DNA from: Bigelowiella natans CCMP2755 | Taxonomy: Eukaryota > Cercozoa > Chlorarachniophyceae | DNA length: 57,158 bases | Reading direction: 5' to 3' | NCBI GenBank assembly: GCA_000320545.1 | Contig: ADNK01002827.1 | Coordinates: 27,501-84,658 of the forward strand | In this document: in pieces, positions 24,243 to 36,076 of the stretch | Layout of the letters: every line of letters starts with the position of its first letter | Position numbering within the stretch: the first letter of the stretch is position 1 | Made by a program: the position numbers and the translations under genes | The notes under the pieces: model-generated | What the model was told of the DNA's origin: nothing | Seen by the model: only the letters and a program-made list of their open reading frames with translations | The model's database searches: none

Positions 24243-24563
24243 TTTTGCGACACGTGATCAGAGGCATCTTGTAGCTCAAACGGAGGGAATTTTGTAAATA
24301 TTTGCACTCAATTACCTTGTCGTTTACATGCAATGAATCAGAGTTCAGTCAACATTGTCACCGATGAATTCAGGAGTTTCATTCTGCTGATCGCACATCC
24401 TATGTTACATTGCGACTTCACAAAATGCATGTCGCAGTGCAACAAATGAGTTTTTCGGAAGTTTGAATTGCTCGTCTAGAATCTTCAAACATTTTTTGAA
24501 ATCTTTAAAAATATATGAGAACTTCAACAATTTGAAAAATGGGTGATAGACACAGGTTATTAT

Positions 24564-24638
24564 TATAGACACGTTTACCCTTAGTCCGGGAATAGCGAAC
24601 CAATCTTCTGTTTGCTCGTCGAAGAGCAGCACCAAGTG
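24564..24638 (-). pseudogene. Frameshifted duplicate of an exon of the nuclear-protein gene
   Basis: This is a near-perfect copy of 22726-22799 including the splice donor and the first intron bases. One additional base (an extra T on the plus strand at the GTTTGC site) destroys the 'LRRATEDWFAIPGL' frame. Weak similarity continues into the copied intron (TTGAAAA...GTGATA). No other exons of the gene accompany it. Confidence 0.65.
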
Positions 24639-24820
24639 GGGGAAATCGCCTGCGCTTTTCTTTCTCTTCCCAAAGACCCAAAGAAATCTCGTACATGTAG
24701 TGTTGCTCGAGATTGTACGTTTTTTTCCTTGCTTCCAATTGCGTGCATCAAGTCACAATTGATTTACACGTGCGTACGTTGTAGTGCAAAGTGAGCACGT
24801 ATCATTCGTACTTCTCAATT

Positions 24821-25459
24821 ATGACTTCCATTTCGTTCTTCGTTGCCGTTGCGGTGTGGTTCTCGTTTCCTTTTTGTGCCCGAGGGGACAACTCAAGAAA
24901 CGCAAGTGTCATCGAGAGCACGAGTAGTTTGAAAGACATTCTAAGAGGGCATGAGCTGTCATTTGCCGAGCCCTTTCCCAGTGGGGCGTTTCATCCTCCT
25001 ATGCGTGCTGTCGTCGATGCATCTCAACAGTACCAACTCTCGTTCGAAGTACTCTTCACTGGCATTGTTACTTTTGGTTACTGGGGGTCGATCATCCAAC
25101 TCACGGCGTCTAACAGGGATGGATTGCAAAATGGTGATCGCATTCCTGGCATCTGGCAGCACATGGACGGGACAACCAAGCTGTATGTGCGAACTGGTAC
25201 CAGTTTTCATGGCGACCTTGGATGCACAACATCTGAGCTCCCGCTGAATCAATGGATTTCCGTCTTTGTCACAGTCTCCAATGGAAACCTTGATGTTACT
25301 CTGTCCAACAATATTAAGGGATGTTCCACCGCTCTGCCGGGAACTTTGTTTCCCTCAACAAAGAACGTCGGGGTGTTCATCGGCGACACTTTTGGTGTTC
25401 GTGGCTACGCACCCGCGAAAATGAAGATTCGCAATGTGTTTTACCTGACTAGACATTGA
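24821..25459 (+). CDS. Secreted concanavalin/LamG-like protein, intronless
   Basis: A single open frame of 212 residues. The start at 24821 gives 'MTSISFFVAVAVWFSFPFCA', a typical signal peptide ending near 'CARG'; an in-frame GTG lies 30 bases upstream. The body alternates short beta-like stretches: 'YQLSFEVLFTGIVTFGYWGS', 'IIQLTASNRDG', 'RIPGIWQHMDGTTKLYVRTG', 'PLNQWISVFVTVSNGNLDVT', ending 'APAKMKIRNVFYLTRH'. The order (bulk strand, 'W' turn, then 'W..v.vtv.ng.l.v.lnn') resembles LamG/pentraxin-like jelly rolls of secreted lectins. Two cysteines (in 'LGCTT' and 'KGCST') could pair. It lacks introns, unlike its neighbours, and is less AT-rich, which could mean a retrocopy or transferred gene. 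The fold call is by pattern only. Confidence 0.7.
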   Translation: MTSISFFVAVAVWFSFPFCARGDNSRNASVIESTSSLKDILRGHELSFAEPFPSGAFHPPMRAVVDASQQYQLSFEVLFTGIVTFGYWGSIIQLTASNRDGLQNGDRIPGIWQHMDGTTKLYVRTGTSFHGDLGCTTSELPLNQWISVFVTVSNGNLDVTLSNNIKGCSTALPGTLFPSTKNVGVFIGDTFGVRGYAPAKMKIRNVFYLTRH

Positions 25460-26737
25460 AACACAATTCGCATGATCTGTTCTTTGTTTCGTAGTGCACT
25501 ACCGTTTCACCACCGCACTTTCACGGTTGCATAAGTCCCTCACAAGTTTGCGCTCAGGCAGATCAAATCTCAGTAAAATGCAGCAAATGTCACACGGATA
25601 TGAATTTTGATATCTTGGCAGTAGGGTGTGCGATGCACTTTGTAGCAAAAGGTTTACAGTTAAAACATCTAGATCCAGAGATGGATTCGTCTCCATCGAT
25701 GCATGTCGTACACATGTGATGTGTTGCATCAATGGAGCTCAAAACAAATGCCACAAAAGCAATGAAGGCCATCTAGCCATGTGACACAGCCATGTTGGCA
25801 GGCTGTCATGTCCATCATTGCTGGCTAGCTAGCTAGCTGGGTGCAAGATGAAAGAGGGAGCACCAAAGTGGAGCTTGCTAGCTCCAGAGCTAACTAGCTA
25901 GCCAATGCACCAGCGCAAGCTGTGGCGCATCGCACACTGCACTGATGACTAGATGGACTAGATTATCTAGATCTGTTGCTAGCTGCTAGCTACTAGCTAA
26001 CTAGCTAGCAAGTAGTTTGGTCTGCATGGTAGTGGTGATGCACAGCACTAGCAGCTAGCTAGCTAGTAGCTAGAGCTAGAGAGCACTAGAGCAGGCCAAC
26101 TAGCTGATGAGTTCTCCTAGCTAGCTAGCTAGTAGGTCTTCTAGCCTGCTCTAGTGCTGGCTTGCATGTCAAGCAAGAGCCATGTTTGCAACCAATTTTG
26201 CATCTGTCCCGCTCTGGCTAGCTAGCTAGCTAGCGCTGTCCAAGCCCACTGTTAGACTGTGCTAGCCTAGCTAGCCAGCAAGCAGAGTCTGCACCGCACT
26301 AGCGCGGAAACTAAATGAATTCAAGATGGAAAAGCTACCAAATGATCATGCAAGTTCAAAAGTAGAAGTTGGATCCGCCCCCTAGCTGCTAGCTAGCTAG
26401 GCTAGTAGGCATGCTAGCATGCATGAGCGCAGTTACACTCCAACACTGCGCAGTGCTGCACACACGCTAGAACGCGCATGCCACGCTAGCACGCTAGCGC
26501 GAGCAGACCTCGCTAGCTCGTCCACGCAAAAGCTCCATAAATATCAGTTTGCTCTCTAGTTCTTGCATCTCACGGCCTGCTATGTGCAGTAGATTGGATT
26601 ACACAAATTACAATTTTGAGTCCTATCATGAGCGAAACTCCTTCAACAATTCAGTTTCCACTCGATATAGCTTCTAGGTCGAAACACCGAACCACGGACG
26701 TTTAATGTGCGCAATTAGTAATATTCCCTGCCGAATG
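25460..26737. other. Intergenic spacer dominated by CTAG/GCTAGC words
   Basis: From about 25815 to 26515 CTAG appears at very high density, often as direct runs of GCTA (25826-25840, 26117-26132, 26216-26233), with GCATGC nearby. There is no coding signal. It is the densest example of a word bias seen in most spacers of this window. Confidence 0.85.
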
Positions 26738-28884
26738 CTACTCCGGTCTTTTTCTCGTACTATTCCTGTAATTTCTAGTTTTTGAGTCGTCAGCCCGATT
26801 GCTCCGTTGCCTACTGCTACTACTTCGCATCGAAGTACTGTTCGTACTCGTAGGGGTATGATATGTTGGTGAGAATAACAGCGCACCTGATAAAAGCACA
26901 GAGTAACAAATCGACAGGAGCATGATGAGATATTTATGAGTAGGCTGCTGTTATCTACAGCCGATGAGATTTTCCCCATTGGCATTGTGAAGCAATGAGC
27001 TGCCTTCACGAATGGGGAGGAGAAAATGGAGCGATTTATTCGTGATAAATGCAGATAACAATGTGCTATGATAAATTGATTCTTTCGTCGGTTCTCACAG
27101 GGATCCTCCATATCATAAGTATGATCGTCATTATGCTGTTGCTCTATTCCTCTCCTCAACCTGCAATGCTCGTTGGCGGTGGCGGCATGTTCGGCATGTG
27201 GACGTTGGGGCTTCTTCGGTCTAATGATACATTCTGGTTACGAGCAGGAGGGGGAGGATGAGTTCCCTCTTCGACGTTAGAATGATTGCCATTGGGGAAT
27301 GGTGGCTGTGATTGATGAACTGGGAACCGTAAGACTTGCCGTATTCGAACACTTCCATCAGGGTTTCTCTGGATGATTTGTCTATTTATAGTAGCGGTAC
27401 TACGGCGATGAATAGGTGGCTGATCAGGGCTCTCTATTCTCTCCGCTCTCACTATGTAGTCATCATCCTTTTCGTCTGAACGTAACAAACAACAGCGAAT
27501 AGAAGACTTGCACTCAACGATAAATGCAGGACCGATGTGGAAAAATATCCTCCGCTGCTACCATGTGTGTGCTTGGAAAAGGGTTATGAGTTGCTAGAGG
27601 CATGCAGTTGCTAGGAAAGCTACTCCAGTGGATATGTCGCAAAGTGACCGCACCAGCAACAGCAAACACCAACAACAACACATTGGCTTGCATCAGCAAA
27701 GTAGGTCTACTATATTCAATCATCCTATTCATGCTCCTACTACTACAACTGCTACTATTCTACTACTACGACTACCATAGTCGTTTCTAGTCCCTTCTGC
27801 TTCTCCCCCACTACTGGTGCCCCTCCTTCCATCCACCTCATTTCCCCGGGTGTTTGTGCTTAAGCCAGCGTATGAAAGTATACTTCCTACTGCAGAGCTT
27901 AAGTACGATAATGGAGAAGATAAAGAAGAAGAAGAGGATGATGATGAAGATGATGAAGGAGCTCTCATCATCTTTGATTCGTCGCGATGATGCTGGCGAC
28001 CACTGCGTTGTTGCTGCTGGTGATGCTGGTGCGAATAGAAACGAGTACTACAAGGAACGACGGAAGAAAACACAGGAGAATCATATAGAACGAACCACCA
28101 GTAATCAATACTGAAAAAATAAGGACCAACCGCTACGACGAGTGGATGGAAGATTAAATCATAAAGCAAAGCATTCATGACTTGCATCTTCCAGAAAACA
28201 ATGAATGCACAGACGGTGCCGTCGTAACATAACACAGCAGCCAGAGAGACAGTGAAGACGCCATCCATTCGGCTGCTGTTATAAGTCCGCACCTTTGCTG
28301 CTGTCTCAGCTTTGCATGTGGGTGTGGAGATGGCGAAGGAGCATCTGGGAGCATGCATAAAGTAATATATATATCAGAGCATGCTTCTTTGTAGAACTAC
28401 TACTAGTAATAGTCGTACAATCACTACTTCTACCATAGCAGTATCTACTGATACTATTACTACTACTGCTACTGCTGCTGCTGCTACCACGAAAGTTCCT
28501 CCTCAATAAACGCCCAAGGACGTATACCGCATTGCCAAGTCTACATAGTGACTCCCCGACCTCTACTGCCACTGATCAGACCAAAACAATCAATCAAATG
28601 AAAACATTTAATGACGATGGGCGACAAAGATGCTGGGTACAAAATGAAGTGTAATAATTATAGATGAGTATCTCTCACTCACACATGCATATATCACGAT
28701 ATTATCGCCTCAGATCCTCCTTTTCCAACCCCCCCCACGGCTTCATGGCACAGTACAATAAATTCACTACTTACACACCTTCTGGCCTTGTCGGCAATCC
28801 AAAGTCTGGCTCACGTTTGCTGTCTAATTGAGAAGCACTACTACTACTACTACTACTACTACTACCACTACTACTATGGTTATT

Positions 28885-28923
<39 letters not shown>

Positions 28924-29626
28924 CTCCCCCCCGCGATTAGCAGCTTCTGCACTTCTATGTTCATTTTGTAAGGCCTCGAGCTTCTTTGCAATATCGTGCT
29001 AAGGGATAGAAAGACAGGACAAGGAGTAACAAGAAGAAGAAGAGGGTTAGGAAGGAAGAGAGAAGTTACTCAGTTGCTATATGACAGCAACAACGACAAC
29101 AACAACGACAACACAGCTGATACTTGTACTGACTGACAACTGTCAGGAGCACCACTGAGATGCCGTGATTTCATTACTGCCGTTCCCATTCTGATATCTT
29201 CATTTTACTCGGTAGTTATTTCGTATTATTCTTACCAGGGGAAGTAATCGCCAGAGGTCTCTTCCTCTCAATATATCATGTAAAACGCGACAGAGCTTTG
29301 CCAGACCTTCCCAAACAACACATACAAAGAAAAACACATCAACAACAGCGAAAACGAAGAAAGTACAGACAAGTATTAACAAACAGTAGCGGCAATGTCT
29401 AAATATATAACAGGTATGCAGTAGCACCTTCTAGATCGTGCGAAATGGGAATGGGTTCTTTTCGGTCAGGTTGCGAGAGGAAGTAGGCAAGCTCCGACCT
29501 TTCGTTATTTAGATATAACAGAAGAAGAAGAAGAAGAAGAAGAAGAAGAAGAAGAAGGAAAAAAAAAAAAGAAGAAGGAGAAAGCTAAGATACGTCGTCT
29601 TCTTGTGCATTGAGGGTGACGATAAT

Positions 29627-29657
<31 letters not shown>

Positions 29658-30757
29658 AATGATGAGGAGCAGGATGAGTGCAAACCATAGTTGGCAACGT
29701 GTGTGTAAGGTAAATTAGCAATCATACATCACTATCATCATCATCATCATCACTACATTGCTTTAGCTTCCTCAGGACTAATCAGCCTCGACAATCTCCT
29801 CCTGTTGTTGTTGCTGCTGCTGCTGTTGTTGGTGCTGCTGCTGCTGGTACTACTGTTTGGATGATTTGTAAGGGCAGCAGCAATTTGTCTCCCAAGCTGG
29901 TAATGAGCCTGTAATCGACGAAAGCAGTTAACAGATGAATTATCATCATCATCATCATCATCGTCGCCATTCCTTCAAATCTTAGCATAACCTCCCCGTC
30001 CTATTCTCGTTGCGCAATTATACTCTCTTCCCTCCTTTATTCAGCGACGAGAGTGTACAACAGCAGTAGTAATACTACACGATCGAAGCAAGTAAAATGA
30101 ACCTGAGCAGTAAGACTCCACACAGGTGCAAGAGCTTCCATAGCTCTTTTCGTCTCCAGCTGCTGCTGCTGCTGCTGCATTAGTCGCCGTTGTTCTTTGC
30201 CCTCCGACGAAGAAGTAGTACTGCTACTATTCCATCCTCCTCCTCCTACATTATTGCCATTATTCCTTGTGTTGTTGTTGCCTGGAGTGCCTCCGCCTAA
30301 TGGTTGAGTGAAACAATGATTCGAACAATGGACAATGTGCATATAAATCTGTAAAGGTTTGTATATAAAAGGAGCAGCAGATTGCGTTAAAAGCTGATTG
30401 ATATCGCCGTGATGAAAGCTTATACCGCTCTTAAAACAAAATTACGCAGCAACACCGAGGATAATCAATAATCAATCATCACCCACTGGCAAAAACTCTC
30501 CCATTCATACAACTATTACTACTACTACTGCTATAATCGTTCTTACGAGCATTACCAGTAGTAGAGGTGGTAGTAGTCGGCAACGAGGGACTTACTGACT
30601 GCCGCTGCTGCTGCTGCTGCTGTGACGGATAAAATCCTCCTCTCCCCCCCCCTGCTGGTGCTGCTGCTGGTGGTACTGCGTTTGGAAGGCGAGAGGGAAT
30701 GGGAGTCCGATGGGGTAGCATCGTCATGTGCGCATTTATGTCAGTCTCGCCAGGTCC
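26738..30757 (-). CDS. Multi-exon protein, probably the 3' part of the ubiquitin-like-domain gene upstream
   Basis: Approximate exons in coding order: 30757-30493 (Pro/Gln-rich), 30304-30105 ('METKRAMEAL'-type Gln-rich helix, 'APVWSLTAQ'), 29908-29740 ('AHYQLGRQIAAALTNHP'), 29505-29424 ('SELAYFLSQPDRKEPIPI'), 29309-29237 ('LAKLCRVLHDILRGRDLWRL'), 29000-28783 ('HDIAKKLEALQNEHRSAEAA'), 28560-28480 ('VGESLCRLGNAVYVLGRLLR'), 28310-27776, about 27560-27530, 27479-27171 (Pro-rich) and 26886-26738 (Ser/Arg-rich tail 'NRADDSKTRNYRNSTRKRPE'). The order 'leucine-rich helix, then GESL..LGN' resembles the conserved middle of BAG6/Scythe, a UBL chaperone for tail-anchored and mislocalised proteins. Exon 28310-27776 may include hydrophobic intron sequence. 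Many repeats (polyAla, polySer, polyGln) interrupt it. Confidence 0.4.
29519..29557. repeat. (GAA)n microsatellite
   Basis: Intronic in the minus-strand gene 26738-30757. It reads as a polypyrimidine tract on the coding strand upstream of the acceptor at about 29506. Confidence 0.95.
29622..29658. repeat. (GAT)n microsatellite
   Basis: Intronic, in the same intron as the GAA run. Confidence 0.95.
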
Positions 30758-30776
30758 TGCCCAAATGAGGAGAGGG

Positions 30777-30778
<2 letters not shown>

Positions 30779-30815
<37 letters not shown>
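30779..30815. repeat. (GA)n microsatellite
   Basis: On the coding strand of the flanking minus-strand gene this is (CT)n. It lies just upstream of the acceptor at about 30758 and could serve as its polypyrimidine tract. Confidence 0.95.
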
Positions 30816-30818
<3 letters not shown>

Positions 30819-31818
30819 TAGTTTACATTGTGCGTTGCAATCTAAGTGTGGTGTGCGTGCTATCGATACAGCCCCTCCCCTCCCTTCCAATAGTGTTACT
30901 GCCTCCCAACCAAAAGCCAGAAACAACCTGGGCCTTCACAGATCTGGCAATAATCGCAGTGACACACCAAGCACAGCCATCTTCTTCCGAACCTATGAGA
31001 GCACAAACAAAGAAACGACGAAAGCAAGGGATATGAGCACTAATATATCTTAAAACAGTAAGGAATATCAGATTTTAAAACAGAAAGCAAACATGATCTG
31101 TTTACTGTTTGTTTTGCAGTTGTTAACCTCGCAACGTAGAGGAGGCTTAATACTTAGCATTGCCATATCCGCCATTTGACATTATGTACTTTCGCTTGCA
31201 GGGTGAGAAGAGAAAAAATATGGACATAGCATCATTCATTAATTACCCTGTTCTTGTACATCGATCACATACCCAGCCTGTTGCGTATCCTCCTCTGCTC
31301 CATCGTTACCATCGATGTACACATCAAAACAAAAAAAGTAGAGGAATAGATGCAGCATGATGCCCAGTGAGAAAGATCGAGAAGGGAAACAAAACAACCC
31401 CAAAAAAAAATCTATGTCATTGTTTTTATATTGCTTTGCACAGTACTCATGATCTATATCGATTGAAAAGGAAGAATGGAGAACTCACTCGCTGTAGTCG
31501 GAAATCACCATAGAATGCCCATTGTGACACAACGGTCGGCCTGCAGAATTACGGCGCAAAGTGAACATACACACGTTCATCGACACGCTGAAACGCTTAT
31601 CCTCTTAACGAGAAGTATGAAAAGCATATATGACGACTCGTCATCCACCTCAAAACATATCTCAACCGAGCAGACTAACGAGGAAGAAGGAAAGAGGAAG
31701 AAGAAAGAGGGGGAAAGGTTGCGACTCCGGCGACCACTAAGAACATAACTCTCACACAGAAAAGAAGTAGCGCTCCTCCTCATCAAAGAAGCAGTAGTCT
31801 TTGTTAGTGGTGTGGGAA

Positions 31819-32793
31819 GTACCTTGTCGAGCCGTGGAGGGAGGTTTGCTGCCTTTGATCGTCCGACTAGAGAACAGTTGTTTGTTGCGCACACACACGA
31901 CCAACACCAATATATACAGCACGCAACACCTTCCTCACGTTTTGGACCATTAGTGCGAAATCTGCACGATTGTTCGCAAGGTAATCATACCGAAATTCAC
32001 TAGAAATCTTCAATTACACCATAAACAAACGAACTCAGCAGTTCGGATATATTCATGTTCGTCCTCATCGTTCCTCTTCTTAATTTCCTCTTTTACCTTG
32101 AAATTAAGTGGATTGCACACCCATTCGATAGTCCTAATTGATTAATAGCAGCATGCGATGAGCAGGTTTCTTACGTCATGTGCGTGATGTATCTTTTCCA
32201 TAACCTCCATAACTACCGCAGCAGCTGGAATTTTGGGATCAAATGCTTTTATTCACCCTTCCCTTCCTCCCTTCCTCCTCGCTCCCTCCAAAATCGTATC
32301 CCCAAATACCTAGCTCGCGCAAATTGCCACTGCGAATAATTTTGCCTGATGTAATATGTGAATTAGGTTCAGGAAGAGGATAAAATGATGTGTTTAAAAT
32401 ACTCTTTCACCTTTCCAAATGATTCGTTGTATCTCAATTGAGATGTCCTTCTTGGATGCAGCTATTTTCTTCACCAACACCTCCACCGTGGACTTATTGT
32501 GTAATGAAACAAAGTAGAACCCAAAGCAAAAGTAAATCAAGGTTTCGCTCCGAAAGCAGCAGTGAGGGGATGTGCGCGTGATAATGGGGGAAATATAGGG
32601 GGAAGACCTCAGCAGCGACAGAAACCCAAAAATCTCCGTGTTTCATCGTTTTAACACGGATACGCCATTCTTTGCTATCAACGGCAGTAACACCCGAGTA
32701 GTTACTTCCTCCAAGTGGTGAGGTTGGCGTTGGAGACGATGATTTTCCATCTTCCTTCAGGCAGCTGTCGGAGTCCTCTTCAGAATCGTACAT
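31819..32793 (-). CDS. N-terminal ubiquitin-like domain protein (5' exons)
   Basis: Start ATG at 32793. Exons 32793-32608, 32492-32411, 32345-32310, 32133-32097, about 31948-31919 and about 31863-31819 keep phase. After an acidic Ser-rich leader, residues about 40-115 form a ubiquitin-like domain: 'EWRIRVKTMKHGDFWVSVAA', 'STVEVLVKKIAASKKDISIE', 'IQRIIWKGKIIRSGNLRELG', 'LSNGCAIHLISR'. This follows ubiquitin position by position, including the helix 'V..LV.KIA', the 'Q.iI..GK' turn and the final strand ending in Arg. There is no C-terminal Gly-Gly processing site, so it is a fixed UBL domain as in ubiquilin or BAG6. It lies directly upstream of, and in the same direction as, the gene at 26738-30757, and may be its beginning; exons in 30800-31800 were not resolved. 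Confidence 0.75.
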
Positions 32794-33222
32794 CACCTAG
32801 CTGCTTCCAACCTACCACTTGTAGAAGAGATGCCTTAGAAATCTTCAATAATAGCGACTCAAGCTTTTGTGATAAATGAAGGAAGGGGTGAACCTGTGTA
32901 TCCTCGTCGATGCTGAGTAGCAAGTATGTGTGGCGCCTGGGGTGGAGAAAGCAGATGATCTCCTAATGATTTACCGGTAAGATTCTGGCCCTAATGATGC
33001 TGACGTAATTCAAAAATCCATGGCGTTTTCCTTCCGAATTCAAAGAAGAAAGAAAGGAATGTCATTTCTACAAGGAGACACGCAACTCTTTGATGTCGCA
33101 TTATTTCTTTGGAGGATTTTACAGATGTTGTCGTAGTGGAAAGAAGCATGCCGTTTTATCCCGTTTTTCTTGCGAATGATTCCTCTCCTGATAAAGAGGA
33201 AGAAATTGCAGAACTCTCATGA
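32794..33222. promoter_or_regulatory. Divergent intergenic region
   Basis: Lies between the UBL gene (minus) and the DUF599-like gene (plus). A short open stretch at 33126-33220 ('MPFYPVFLANDSSPDKEEE') after a good acceptor could instead be an upstream exon of an alternative transcript. Confidence 0.35.
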
Positions 33223-36076
33223 ATGGCGGCCAAGGACTCCGATTCCTTATTTACTTCGAACGAAAAAAGTAGGATTGATTGGCTCATTGTTTTCTCAGCT
33301 TTCCCATATAATTCCACGTAAAATCCATGTTTAATGCACCTTTAATTTTAGAGTTAGCGCCAGACTATAGTGGAGAAAAGGTTGGGCAAACGAATCTTCC
33401 AATGAGCCAAGCGAATATTCTGGAGACGAATGGGCATAATAAGAGCATCCATGGTGCGATACAAAGCGGTATCCTCGAAAAGGTTGCTGCATTATTCCTA
33501 CTCTTTTTTCTCTTTAAATTGACGACTTTGATATTGCTATATTATCGGTCGCGAAAGCAGCAGCGTTGCGTACTAATTTGGTTGGTTGCACGAATAATAC
33601 ATCTCATACATGAATAATTAAAAAAAAATAGGTATTAACTTTTCTCCCAACTAAGAGCGTGGCACAAATCGCCTTGGTACTATCAATAATAGTCTTAGTA
33701 GTAGCGGTGTAGTACTTTAGTTGGGTGCCTTCTCGAACGCGTAGCGGTGCAGTATCATTATTTGAGTGCCTTCTCGTTCAACATAATAAGGTATCCCAGA
33801 GCTGGAAAGCCTCCGCCATTTCCGATCGTGTATGGAAGCCCATTTGCGAACGAAGGTATGAGTAATGTACGTATACAGGGCAAACTTGTCCAACTTTAAA
33901 CAACAGTGGGGCCTGTTATTGATTTGCACGAATACATACATTTAGAGTGTTGTGTAACGAAGTAAATAGCATTGATGGTTTACCGCGACGAGATATGTAG
34001 AGGATGACATTGTACTTTTTCATATTTTTCCGTCGGTGTTTCTCTAGTTGTAATGAATTATATTTGTTTTTATCCTAGTACAAATTGTTGATTTTCTTGT
34101 GTTCTGAGTTGTTTGTTTCTATCGTCTTGCCCAATTCTCGCTCCCCCCCCCCAACTGTTAGATGGAAGGGCAGATGGCGTCCATGCTCAAACTCGTCAGT
34201 ACATGAAAGCCACCGTGCTAGCAGCAGCAACAACTTTACTTGGAAACTGTACGTATGAATTTAACGAATTTGTTAGTATTAATAGACGCAATTCACTCGA
34301 TCTTTCCCGTGATTTTGTCGGAGGATAGTGCTGCACAATATCTTCGTGCTTGATTCTTACCTTTGTACTCCAGTGTAATCGACATCATGTTTTTGCATTT
34401 CCATCGTTGTGTCTGGCTTTTCTTTGAAACCATACAATTGCGAATCTCTTGACGAATCTGTGAACTGCTGCTGCTGTGGCATCATTATCGACGACGTTGA
34501 TTTAGGCGGTACATTCAAGAAGAGAAGGATGCTATCAGGACAAAAATATTAGAGGCAACATCTGACTCCATCATCCTTCCCCCTCTCGCCCTTGTCTATC
34601 TCCTTTTGCCATAGTGTTATTCGATAGTGACGATTGTTGGTATGAAAGAAGTAACTTCGAACGGTAGCAAATGAATTATCAGGAGGAACTTTGCACGTTC
34701 TGGTGGAGATTCAAGTTTCAGCAATCTCCAACTACAGCGTATGTTTATTAAACAAACTCATACATCGTTTTTTTTCGCATAAGGGAAGCTGAGAGTGTCT
34801 CCTGTTACTTAACCCCCCCTACTCACACATTGTTGTCTCTAAACTATACTATCAAGGTTATTTTCCATGGAGTAATCATCAATCATCCTTTATGACCATT
34901 GCCATGACTATTTTTCATTCTATGCTTCTTCACCAGAGTCCAATACGTCAAGTTTGTTCGAAAACACAACCATGGGTATTGTCGATAGTGTAGGATATAG
35001 AATTCATGGGATAATCAGAATATCGAATGAATAAGCGACCAATATTCATGTCAACGAGTCTAAAATTTTCAAATTACAACAGCAGATTAAAAGTAGTGGT
35101 GGCGGTAGTAGTTTCGTGTTGATACTGAGAATCTATTAGAAATAATGATGATGGTGATGATGACGATAACATGTCGAGCTCCTCAAACCTTCTTTCCCCA
35201 CGTATCCCTCCCCTCTATATAATTGAATGAATGCTCATTATTTTGTGTAAAGCTTTCTGATTATGGAATCTGGGTATCCTCCTATGCGGTATAGGTAATC
35301 TCCTCTTTTTAATTATGATGATGATATTGGGAACGATGATGATGATGAGGATGGTCATGGCACAAAAAGAGCTTCGGTCTAGTCGCACAAAGGATGATGA
35401 GAAGAAGAAAAAGAAGAAGACGAAGAAGAAGAGAGGAATACTACAATAGTACAATTTTTAATATTGTCCTGCCTGTTGCTTTGAATGAGCTTGCTCTAAG
35501 ACATAGCACTACGATATTATCTTCTTTGTGAACAACCAAAGCATGGCAATATGCTATTCATGTAGTTGTTCGTTCTCCTTTATATATTTTTTACTGTGTG
35601 TGTGTGGTTGGAATGGATATTAAGGATGCATCTTTGTTTTTCCTTCTCTACCTCTTCAACATCATTAACATCGTCATCTCCTACTACTACCATATTCTTT
35701 ATAAAACTCGTTGTTGCTTCCAATATACTATCCAATCGCCCATCTCCACCACACGATCAGAGTCGGCGAGGATACGAGTGGAGAAAACGTAACCAAATTT
35801 CTCAACGTTTGTGTGTGTGTGTGTGCGTGCGCGCGCGCGCGTTTGTGTGTATGTCGAGAGGGTCAGTTTTGCTTCACTTCGAAGATGATACAAAAATACA
35901 CACGTAACTACGTTTTTATTGACAGGTTGTATATATTGAGCTATTCCCGCCGCATGTTATCAGCAGGACTGAAGGTGGCGACTTATTTTGTCTATCAACA
36001 TATGCATAGAAGTATGGTGATCTATTTGAAAACTTTATTGTATTTTGGGGTTAGACATTACGGTTTACCTAAATAA
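33223..36076 (+). CDS. DUF599-like membrane protein
   Basis: Exons 33223-33268, 33352-33468, 34162-34252, 34506-34593, 34683-34738, 34937-34977 and about 35927-36076 join in phase. The N-terminus is hydrophilic ('MAAKDSDSLFTSNEK'). The core 'DGRADGVHAQTRQYMKATVL' plus 'AAATTLLGN' matches the DUF599 signature (AVQT.RN..MA..LA). It is followed by 'SIILPPLALVYLL', 'LCTFWWRFKFQQS', 'VQYVKFVRKHNHG' (the family's iR..NH motif), and 'LYFGVRHYGLPK' (the family's G.R.y...P). The function of DUF599 membrane proteins is unknown. The last exon may instead be spliced on to a terminal exon at 36230-36337 ('MQSIDVDEIPEDRRENVM... ALRG', TAA), whose phase I could not reconcile. (CA)n-like and (TG)(CG) tracts lie in the introns. 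Confidence 0.5.
35812..35842. repeat. (TG)n(CG)n alternating purine-pyrimidine tract
   Basis: GTGTGTG grades into GCGCGCGC. Such tracts favour Z-DNA. Intronic in the DUF599-like gene. Confidence 0.9.

Noticed and set aside
28860-29660. CRISPR-like regular repeats.
   Set aside because: These are trinucleotide microsatellites without spacer-repeat alternation in a eukaryotic gene.
32175-32224. Exon 'AAAVVMEVMEKIHHAHD' in the UBL gene.
   Set aside because: Skipping it joins 'LREL' to 'GLSNGCAIHLISR' in phase and completes the ubiquitin fold; including it breaks both phase and fold. It may be a rare alternative exon at most.
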